Origin: Strigamia acuminata
Taxonomy: Eukaryota > Arthropoda > Chilopoda > Geophilomorpha > Linotaeniidae
DNA length: 64,000 nucleotides
Assembly: GCA_949358305.1 (NCBI GenBank)
Contig: CASHSZ010000048.1
Coordinates: 62,001-126,000 of the forward strand
Reading direction: 5' to 3'
Shown here: positions 12,171-18,810 of the stretch, piece by piece
How positions within the stretch are numbered: position 1 is the first letter of the stretch
Layout of the letters: each line of letters starts with the position of its first letter
Notes under the pieces: model-generated
Database searches by the model: none
The model's input: only the letters and a program-made list of their open reading frames with translations
What the model was told of the DNA's origin: nothing
Made by a program: the position numbers and the translations under genes

Positions 12171-12184
12171 GTTGCTATGACAAC
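12171..12184 (+). promoter_or_regulatory. RFX X-box-like palindrome, element 1 LTR
   Basis: GTTGCTATGACAAC closely matches the RFX-family X-box (GTTGCCATGGCAAC type). It lies inside a larger perfect 8-bp inverted repeat CTCCGTTG...CAACGGAG (12167-12188). It is about 111-124 bp upstream of the predicted initiator. The second LTR copy is at 19934-19947. Element 2 has the same site at the same distance with an even closer match, although the surrounding LTR is diverged. Confidence 0.6.
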
Positions 12185-12245
12185 GGAGTTTCTTGTGTAT
12201 CTGTATTTCGCCGCTATCGGCTTGGCGCGTGCCGTAATTGGGTAC

Positions 12246-12257
12246 TGCGCATGTGCG
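12246..12257 (+). promoter_or_regulatory. NRF1/EWG-like motif, element 1 LTR
   Basis: TGCGCATGTGCG is one change from the NRF1/Erect-wing palindrome core GCGCATGCGC. It is 38-49 bp upstream of the predicted initiator and is conserved base for base in element 2 at 31984-31995 with the same spacing. Confidence 0.45.
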
Positions 12258-12292
12258 GTTCCTCAGGAACCAATGTAATCAGTGTATTTTAT

Positions 12293-12298
12293 TCAGTT
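12293..12298 (+). promoter_or_regulatory. Initiator (predicted transcription start), element 1
   Basis: The sequence TTCAGTT matches the arthropod initiator TCAGTY, with the A at 12295 as the likely +1. It is preceded by GTGTATTTTA, which is too close to be a standard TATA box. Element 2 has the same 15-base context. This sets R to begin near 12295. The assignment is from motif and conservation only. Confidence 0.5.
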
Positions 12299-12313
12299 CT
12301 CAACCAACTTTTT

Positions 12314-12319
12314 AATAAA
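12314..12319 (+). terminator. Poly(A) signal, element 1 5' LTR
   Basis: AATAAA lies 19 nt after the predicted start and is followed by a GT-rich stretch (GTTGTTTTTTGTT). The copy that would be used for 3' end formation is at 20077-20082 in the 3' LTR. Element 2 has ATTAAA at the identical distance from its initiator. Confidence 0.6.
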
Positions 12320-12462
12320 CAAGTTGTTTTTTGTTAACTCCCGTGTTTTCTATTTTCAACCTTAGTTTTCAATGTGTTGTGAGTAGTTAAGCCTTTCCCT
12401 GGATTAGCCATTGATTCAGCACTCCATTGGATATTAATCATCGGTGTTCCCATCAATGCTCC

Positions 12463-13314
12463 ATGCATTCAACAATAGTTTTCAGTGCGGATTTGTGTTC
12501 TCAGCGCGGTTTTCGTACGAATTTAACAATACGATCACTTGAGTTTTTAGAGGCGGGAAATTCAAATAGCCCCAACCCCATTCCTAGCTGTTTGGTGTTG
12601 ACAGACCGCAACATCGAATACGTTCTTTTGGTGCACGTGACCAGGATTCCGTCTGAAATCTGTGAGTTTTTCCGGTTCGTTTTGGATACGTTTCTTCGCG
12701 TGTTTGTTGCGACGGGAGAACAATACGTTCGTGATTCGTCGTCTGCTACGAGTGTCGCCGTTCAACGTGACAACAGTCACGACTGGGACAGCTCTTGCGT
12801 CGAGTGCGAACTTTTGTGTGTCATCAGCGGGATTCTACGGTCGCCATCTTGGATTAGGATAACACAACGCGCTGTGCTGAGAAGTCGATTCGCCCCTGGA
12901 TTTATTGCTTTTCTTGTGTTTTATCATTCAGTGCATTTATTTTGGAGGTTTTGTTTGCATGAGGGTATTGTTTTGGGTATTCTTTTTGGTGTTATTGCTG
13001 TTTCATATGCTAATCTTAAGGGAAATTTAGTAAAAGTGAATTTTATTGCAAATTGTTTTAGTGTTTTCTTTAATTTTATGCATGCATCTCCATATAACTG
13101 GCATAACCAGGGGAGATTTAGATTTTTTGAAGCTAGTTACTGGTCAGTCTCTCATTGCAAGGGCTGTCAGTCATTAACGTTAAAATTTAATAGTGATTTT
13201 CGTGCGAATTTCGTTCCAAACGAATCGCCGAAAATATTTCAAACTTGTGTAGGACTTTTTGAGTCACGTTTTTCATACGTGATCAAGGTCGCTCGTTTGT
13301 TTTGGCATCCTTGA
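12463..13314 (+). CDS. Upstream ORF, element 1 (putative accessory protein)
   Basis: Open for 283 codons from ATG 12463; the frame is open further up to a TTG at 12427. It starts in U5, crosses the LTR end and primer-binding site, and stops about 208 nt before gag. No known domain was recognised. Blocks shared with the matching frame in element 2 include VLTDRNIEY, YVRDSSSATS, VQRD-SH, RFAPG and LHEGIVLGI. Indels between the elements preserve the frame, and many differences are synonymous (for example CGT/CGC, ACG/ACA, AGT/AGC, TTC/TTT). The middle is hydrophobic (about residues 143-185), possibly a membrane segment, although T-rich DNA favours this. A 4-codon ORF (12372) and a short out-of-frame ATG (12456) precede it, so translation would need leaky scanning. 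It may be leader with no protein product; moderate to low confidence. Confidence 0.4.
   Translation: MHSTIVFSADLCSQRGFRTNLTIRSLEFLEAGNSNSPNPIPSCLVLTDRNIEYVLLVHVTRIPSEICEFFRFVLDTFLRVFVATGEQYVRDSSSATSVAVQRDNSHDWDSSCVECELLCVISGILRSPSWIRITQRAVLRSRFAPGFIAFLVFYHSVHLFWRFCLHEGIVLGILFGVIAVSYANLKGNLVKVNFIANCFSVFFNFMHASPYNWHNQGRFRFFEASYWSVSHCKGCQSLTLKFNSDFRANFVPNESPKIFQTCVGLFESRFSYVIKVARLFWHP
12629..12646 (+). other. Primer-binding site candidate, element 1
   Basis: TGGTGCACGTGACCAGGA begins with TGG, as expected for pairing with a tRNA CCA end, 15 nt past the LTR. The inner part CGTGACCAGGATTC resembles the complement of an arthropod tRNA-Arg 3' region with one extra C (from memory, unverified). Element 2 has the same motif at the same offset with three changed bases near the TGG end. 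The exact primer tRNA is uncertain. Confidence 0.45.
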
Positions 13315-13470
13315 TTGTCAAAACACTCGATATTCTTGTGCATTTTCAATTGATTTTTTGTCATTTGGGCAATTAAACGTTGAAAAATTCTGTGTATTTT
13401 TGGGGGATAAAATAACAAATTTTATTCTTTTAAAAAATTGAAAGCGAAGTGTTTTTTGTCAAACGAGATT

Positions 13471-13495
13471 TTATCTTCCTTTTCGCAATTTGCAG
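13471..13495 (+). other. Possible splice acceptor before gag, element 1
   Basis: TTATCTTCCTTTTCGC followed by AATTTGCAG is a good polypyrimidine tract plus AG, 27 nt before the Gag start. Element 2 has a matching tract ending TTTCACAG at 33327. A donor conserved between the two elements was not found with confidence, so splicing of the leader is only a hypothesis. Confidence 0.3.
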
Positions 13496-13522
13496 CCGTG
13501 AATTTGTGAGAGGAGAGAAAAC

Positions 13523-16500
13523 ATGGCAGATCCTTCCGTGCAAAACATGATCACTCCAGAACAACTAGAAATTCTGGAGACAAAATGGGAAGCGCTACTC
13601 ACTTCACTCTCCGCTTTGCTGACTGTATCGGAGCAGACCAGCGACCCGGGAGAGTTGGAGGCGCTGCTATCTACAGCAAATATTCGAGAGACACGTGCTG
13701 TCAATGAACTCAATGATCTTCAAATACATTCTGAACATGGATTTTATCTTGAAGCCATTGAAAAACTCGAGGCAGTTCAAACAAGAGTGGATCTTCTCCG
13801 CGGACGTTGGGAAGTATCGAAACGGTCCCTTCCTACACTGGGAGGACGACTAAATATGTCAACTGCATCTGGCGGTCATACGACAATGAATGCTTCTTTT
13901 CGAAAATTCCAGAAGTTGCCAAAATTGGAGTCTGTGAAGTTCGATGGGGACATTTTGAAGTACAAGACTTTCAAAAGTAACTTTGAAAATTCAGTACATA
14001 AGGATCCAGATTTGAGCGACGTGGAAAAGCTTCAATATCTACAAACAATGTGTGTTGGCGAAGCAGCCACTTTGATTTCAACTTTTCCCTTGATCGAGGA
14101 ATCATACCATTTGGCTCGTGAAGAGTTGGAGAGAAACTACGGGGATGAGGACGCACAGCAAACTGCCCTCATCAGATCAATTAGAGAAATGAAAATTGTT
14201 ACAAGTGTCTATCCAACTAAAGCGTTAAGAACAAATTTAACCAAAATTTCTTCCACCGTCAGACTCCTTGAGCAGTTGAAAATACCCATACAAACTTCAG
14301 GTGCTTTTCTCATGCCGGATATTATTAGCAAATTTCCAACTCAAATGGCATTGCGTTTTTATCAGGTGCATGGAATTCAAAACAAAAACATTATGACACT
14401 ACTTGACTTTTTCTTGAAGGAAGTAGCTATGGCAGAAAGAACTGACAATTCTTCTCATTCTGAAAAAGTAAAGAAGGAGAAAACTGAAGCCGAAAAAAGC
14501 AAGCAAAAGGGTTCCATGACCACGTGTGCTGCGACTCAAGATTCTAAACCGCAATCAAATGCTAAAGTGAAGTCCGGAGAGTCCAAACAAGACAACAAAT
14601 CTTCCAACTCGAAGACCATCAAGTGTATTTTTTGTGAAGAAGACCATTTGAATGGTTCATGCAAAAAGGAATTCGAAGTTAATGCGAAGATTGAAATCAT
14701 AAAAAAGAATAGACTTTGCTTCAATTGCTTTAGAACTGGCCATCGCGTCGGGGACTGTAAAGTGAAGTTTTCCTGCAAACATTGTGGCGGAAGACACCAC
14801 TCCACAATTTGCAGAAAGTCCGATGTGAAGAATTCATCAAGCGTTGTCGAGAAGCCCAAGGAGCCACAAGTGACAACACACGTCTCGTGCGCGATCTCCG
14901 CGACTCTTCAACTAATGATCTTCACTGCCGATCTTAAGACAAGAAATGGTGGTTCACATCACATCAGAGGCATGATCGACCCAGGAAGCCACCGATCATT
15001 TATTACGACAGAACTTGTGCATAGACTGAAATTAACAAAGTGCGGCAGTATTTCTGCAACCACGCAACGGTTCAACGACTCAAAGCCTGCTGCCACAGAC
15101 TATGACGTGTTTAATGTTATTTTGCAAAGCAAGAATGACAATCAGGACTTGAAATTGTCGATGCTTTCAGTTGAGAATTTGCCAAAAGTACAGGGCATTT
15201 TAAATGCGTCGATAATAGACAAAGTGAAAAAATTGAATCTGGAACTTGCTGAAGACCTACCCGCGAAGACTTCCCAAATAGACATTCTTTTAGGAGTCGA
15301 CGTGTGGTGGAAGGTCGTTAAGGATGGCAAGAAAAAAGTCAACGCCGACCTTGGACTAATCAACACTTTATTTGGATGGGTTCTGACAGGAGCGGCAGGA
15401 AACACAGATTTGTTTGATGATGAAGCCGACTTAACCACGTGTTGCAACACTTGCAACGTTGACATAAATGAGAAGTTGGACAAATTGTGGAATTTGGAGG
15501 CAATTGGTATAAATGCTGGTGAAAAAGAATCCGATTTCACAAGAGATCGCTTTGAAGCCACAACGAAACGTCTTGACGACGGAAGATATGAAGTGATGCT
15601 TCCCTTTAATGGACAAGAAACTGATTTAAATTCCAACTGGGAACTCGCCATGAACCAATTAGCCAACACGCTTAAACGAATCGATGCAAATGAGGACTAT
15701 AAAAAACGATACGACGACTCGATGTGGCAGTACATCGAGGAAAATCACGCGGAGGAAGTCCCAAAGGAGGAACGTTTTCTCAAGAAGGGGATATATAATA
15801 TACCTCACCACCCCGTCATAAAAGAGGATCGAGATACTTCCAAATTTAGAGTCGTGTTTAACGCGTCTTCATCCAAGAAGGGAAAACTTTCCCTCAATGA
15901 CTGTTTATTTCCGGGACCTTCCCTCAACCCTGACTTAATTCTTGTTATTGTGAGATTTCGTCTATATTGCATCCCGATAATAGCGGATATCAAGCAGGCA
16001 TTTCTGCAGGTTATGATCAACCCGACTCAAAGAAACTTTTTACGCTTTCTGTGGGTGGCTCGTGATTATTTTAAGCAGCCTTATTCGTGGCAAAACCTGT
16101 GGAACAACATTATGATCCTGAGAATGATCGTCGTGCCCTTTGGTGTTATTTCCTCACCATTCCTCCTATGCGCCACCATTCGAAAACATGCAAAACAATT
16201 CGAGAAAACACACGCAAAAGAAGTTGATGCGCTTGATGATGGAATTTTTATGGATGACTTAACATCTGGAGGAGACTTTCCAGCCGACACGACGACACAT
16301 TGCGAGAGATTAAAAATGATTTTAGACAGCGGAAAACTTCCCCTTGTGAAGTGGGCGACTTGCAGTAAAGACGTCTTCGAGAACTTGAAAAAAGAGGGAT
16401 TCCACATGCGGGGCGAGGAATTTTCTAGTCTTGGAATCATTAAAATGCTCGGCATACTGTGGGACACAGAAAAGGACATGATAATGTTTAAAATACCGAA

Positions 16501-18757
16501 AATTGAAAAAATTCCGATTACAAAGCGAGAAGTTGTCTCATTTTTAGCTTCAATTTTTGATCCCATGGGACTCTTGGCTCCTGTGATTCTGCAAATGAAA
16601 TTGCTCATTCAAGCGATCTGGGCTCGGACGAAAAAATGGGATGAAAAGATTCTTGATTCAGAGAAAAAAGAAATTGAAGAATGGAATTCCGACATCCAAC
16701 AACTCAAGGAACTAAAAGTTCAACGTTGGTTAAATACTTATTCAAGTCAGGACATAACCCTTGAAGTTTTTTGCGACGCCAGCACAAAAGCATTTGGCTG
16801 CACGATTTTTGTCGTCAACGTGGAGGGCAAAAGAACATTGTTATTAAGTAAATGCCGTATTGCGCCGGCCAAAAAAGTAACTCTTCCTCGACTCGAATTA
16901 ACAGCAGCAGTGGTTGGAGTCAGAATGACAAAATATCTGCTCGAGAACTTTCTTCCTGGATACCCCGTCACTGAAGTTCGTTACTACTCGGACTCCACTA
17001 TCACACTCGCCTGGATTAATTCAGACAAAAATGTTTGGAAACCGTATGTCTCAAACCGAGTTCAGGAAATTATTTCCTTTTCCAAGTCTGAGCAATGGTC
17101 TCATGTGCCAACCGAATTCAACCCAGCTGACCTATTGACCCGTCCACACAACTCAAAAACATTGATGAACAACAAACTTTGGTGGGATGGTGTTGATGTA
17201 TCAAAACTGGAAAAGAAAGAAGTTATACAGGAAAACCCACCCGATGAAGAGAGAAAATTAATTGTTATGACTATTCAAGTAAAAGAGAATTTTATTTACA
17301 AATTTTTCCGACGTTTTAGCAATTACAATCGACTTTTGAGAGTGTTTTCCTACATAATGAGATGGAAATGTCAACTTGTTCGCGGTGAGCCCCTCTCGCC
17401 ACTCGAGTTGGAGGCAAACCAACTGAAGATCTTAAAACTTTCGCAGAAATTACATTTTTTGGAGGAAGTTGAAGACGTGAAAAACAAAAGGGAATTAAGC
17501 AAACATTCCACTTTGAGGAATTTCGAACTCTTTATTGACGAAAATGGATTACTTAGACTTCATAGCCGTTTGAAAAAATCTTTATTGACATTTGATGAAG
17601 TCTATCCGATTATTTTACATTACGATAGTTGGATAACACGACTGTTGATCAGAAAGGCACATCTAGAACTACTTCACGGTGATATTAGTGAAACCCTTTA
17701 TCACTTACGTGAACAATTTTGGATTATAAGAGGAAGGAAAACAATTCAAACAGTTATTCGAGAGTGTGCAATTTGCAGGCGTGCTAAACTTGCGAGAAAT
17801 AACCCTTCTACTGGTGACCTTCCCACTGAACGTGTAACTCCAGCGGCTCCATTCCAACACACTGGAATTGATCATCTTGGACCCATTTATGTTGGCAACA
17901 ACAAAAAAGAACGAAAAAAGGTTTATATTCTTTTATTCACGTGTATGGTGACAAGAAGCCTACACTTAGAAGTGTCCGAAGACCTTTCTGTTCCCAAGTT
18001 TTTGTTAGCAATGCGACGATTTGGAGCTCGCTTTGGATATCCTGCCAAAATATTCTCAGATAATAGCAAAACATTTGAACGCGGTAGTGTGGAGTTACAA
18101 TCATGGGGCAAGCTCATTGGTCACAAGGACATACAAACTTTCCTATCTGAAAAAAGAGTGTTATGGACTTTTATTCCACCACTGTCCCCCTGGATGGGAG
18201 GGGCATGGGAACGCCTTGTCCGTTCAGTTAAAGATAAACTTCGAAAAACTTTGCTTCGATATACCGTTGATTTGGAGACTCTTCAAACTTTAGCTTTGGA
18301 AATTAGTTCCGTATTAAATTCAAGACCTTTATCCTACGTTCCCGACAGTGTTGATGGAGGCAGAATTTTGGCGCCTGAAAATTTTTTAACCGGTGGTTTA
18401 CCAAAATACCTTATAAACAAAAATTTGAGTGCCATCAAAAAGACAGATTTAAGAAAATTAGACATTAAACGCAGACAGTTCATTTGGGAATTTTGGAGAG
18501 TGTGGAGAAAAAGTTACCTTATGCAATTGCGAAATTTTTATGAAACCAAAGGCGATAAAAATTTCAAAAGTCCCAAAGTGAATCAGATTGTGTTGTTAGA
18601 AAAAATAGGAACAAATCCCTATTTTTGGCCACTTGCCCGGATAAAGGAGATTTTTCCAGGTGAGGATGGTTTTACCCGAGTCATTAAAGTAGTGCTACCA
18701 GATGGACGTGAACTGAAAAGATCAGTTAAGCATGTGAGAGCTCTTGAACTGGACTGA
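13523..18757 (+). CDS. gag-pol: Gag-Pol polyprotein, BEL/Pao type (intact)
   Basis: A single 1744-residue frame; the start context AAAACATGG is favourable. The N-terminal coiled region is followed by a DUF1759-like Gag core (KLPKLESVKFDGD at about 131-145, SDVEKLQYLQTM after it). Three Cys/His clusters lie at about 368-380, 399-412 (CX2CX4HX4C) and 418-430. Protease motif DPGS is at 486-489, with a proline where D-T/S-G is usual, and the LLGVDVWW motif lies downstream. RT has ADIKQAF (D822) and FMDD (909-912). RNase H acidic residues are D1085, E1125 and D1157. Integrase has the H1380/H1385/C1415/C1418 zinc motif and the triad D1450, D1513, E1563. A DUF5641-like C-terminal domain ends at RALELD. 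The element makes virus-like particles, copies RNA to DNA and integrates it. All catalytic residues except the variant protease motif look standard, so it may be active. Confidence 0.97.
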   Translation: MADPSVQNMITPEQLEILETKWEALLTSLSALLTVSEQTSDPGELEALLSTANIRETRAVNELNDLQIHSEHGFYLEAIEKLEAVQTRVDLLRGRWEVSKRSLPTLGGRLNMSTASGGHTTMNASFRKFQKLPKLESVKFDGDILKYKTFKSNFENSVHKDPDLSDVEKLQYLQTMCVGEAATLISTFPLIEESYHLAREELERNYGDEDAQQTALIRSIREMKIVTSVYPTKALRTNLTKISSTVRLLEQLKIPIQTSGAFLMPDIISKFPTQMALRFYQVHGIQNKNIMTLLDFFLKEVAMAERTDNSSHSEKVKKEKTEAEKSKQKGSMTTCAATQDSKPQSNAKVKSGESKQDNKSSNSKTIKCIFCEEDHLNGSCKKEFEVNAKIEIIKKNRLCFNCFRTGHRVGDCKVKFSCKHCGGRHHSTICRKSDVKNSSSVVEKPKEPQVTTHVSCAISATLQLMIFTADLKTRNGGSHHIRGMIDPGSHRSFITTELVHRLKLTKCGSISATTQRFNDSKPAATDYDVFNVILQSKNDNQDLKLSMLSVENLPKVQGILNASIIDKVKKLNLELAEDLPAKTSQIDILLGVDVWWKVVKDGKKKVNADLGLINTLFGWVLTGAAGNTDLFDDEADLTTCCNTCNVDINEKLDKLWNLEAIGINAGEKESDFTRDRFEATTKRLDDGRYEVMLPFNGQETDLNSNWELAMNQLANTLKRIDANEDYKKRYDDSMWQYIEENHAEEVPKEERFLKKGIYNIPHHPVIKEDRDTSKFRVVFNASSSKKGKLSLNDCLFPGPSLNPDLILVIVRFRLYCIPIIADIKQAFLQVMINPTQRNFLRFLWVARDYFKQPYSWQNLWNNIMILRMIVVPFGVISSPFLLCATIRKHAKQFEKTHAKEVDALDDGIFMDDLTSGGDFPADTTTHCERLKMILDSGKLPLVKWATCSKDVFENLKKEGFHMRGEEFSSLGIIKMLGILWDTEKDMIMFKIPKIEKIPITKREVVSFLASIFDPMGLLAPVILQMKLLIQAIWARTKKWDEKILDSEKKEIEEWNSDIQQLKELKVQRWLNTYSSQDITLEVFCDASTKAFGCTIFVVNVEGKRTLLLSKCRIAPAKKVTLPRLELTAAVVGVRMTKYLLENFLPGYPVTEVRYYSDSTITLAWINSDKNVWKPYVSNRVQEIISFSKSEQWSHVPTEFNPADLLTRPHNSKTLMNNKLWWDGVDVSKLEKKEVIQENPPDEERKLIVMTIQVKENFIYKFFRRFSNYNRLLRVFSYIMRWKCQLVRGEPLSPLELEANQLKILKLSQKLHFLEEVEDVKNKRELSKHSTLRNFELFIDENGLLRLHSRLKKSLLTFDEVYPIILHYDSWITRLLIRKAHLELLHGDISETLYHLREQFWIIRGRKTIQTVIRECAICRRAKLARNNPSTGDLPTERVTPAAPFQHTGIDHLGPIYVGNNKKERKKVYILLFTCMVTRSLHLEVSEDLSVPKFLLAMRRFGARFGYPAKIFSDNSKTFERGSVELQSWGKLIGHKDIQTFLSEKRVLWTFIPPLSPWMGGAWERLVRSVKDKLRKTLLRYTVDLETLQTLALEISSVLNSRPLSYVPDSVDGGRILAPENFLTGGLPKYLINKNLSAIKKTDLRKLDIKRRQFIWEFWRVWRKSYLMQLRNFYETKGDKNFKSPKVNQIVLLEKIGTNPYFWPLARIKEIFPGEDGFTRVIKVVLPDGRELKRSVKHVRALELD

Positions 18758-18810
18758 TTTGTTTGAGCTCGTTGTGTTTTCTCTTCTCTGTTCTCTCGCC
18801 GGCAATTCGC
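18758..18810 (+). other. Spacer between pol stop and 3' LTR, element 1
   Basis: These 53 bp contain a pyrimidine tract (GTTTTCTCTTCTCTGTTCTC, from 18776) and then TCGCCGGCAATTCGC directly before the LTR. There is no polypurine tract on the + strand. The TCGCCGGCAATTCG block is conserved in element 2 at the same place. The pyrimidine tract is complementary to the purine-rich bases just before the Gag start (13508-13522). Confidence 0.7.

Larger units (their letters stand above)
11048..12613 (+). repeat. Element 1 5' LTR
   Basis: This 1566-bp copy has a counterpart at 18811-20376. It is T-rich on the + strand. U3 is about 11048-12294 if transcription starts at the TCAGTT initiator; R and U5 follow. 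U3 holds a hairpin, a reverse CCAAT motif (GATTGG near 11980), a dyad, an X-box-like palindrome and an NRF1-like motif. R holds AATAAA. Small frames of 78-92 codons inside it are repeated identically in the 3' LTR and show no recognisable domain; I do not call them genes. Confidence 0.96.
12614..13522 (+). other. Leader between 5' LTR and gag, element 1
   Basis: About 0.9 kb between the LTR and the Gag start. It holds the primer-binding site, most of the upstream ORF and, near its end, one copy of a TTTTTGGGGGATAAAAT unit (about 13398) that is duplicated in element 2. A pyrimidine-rich tract ending in TTTGCAG (13495) resembles a splice acceptor. Nothing else was recognised. Confidence 0.7.

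Noticed and set aside
15142-16608. Minus-strand frames of up to 175 codons inside gag-pol
   Set aside because: They are antisense shadows of a well-supported polyprotein.
18021-18293. 90-codon + strand frame inside the integrase region
   Set aside because: It is out of frame with Gag-Pol and has no conserved features.
13523-18757. Separate envelope gene after pol
   Set aside because: Only 53-60 bp separate the Pol stop from the 3' LTR in both elements, so there is no room for one.
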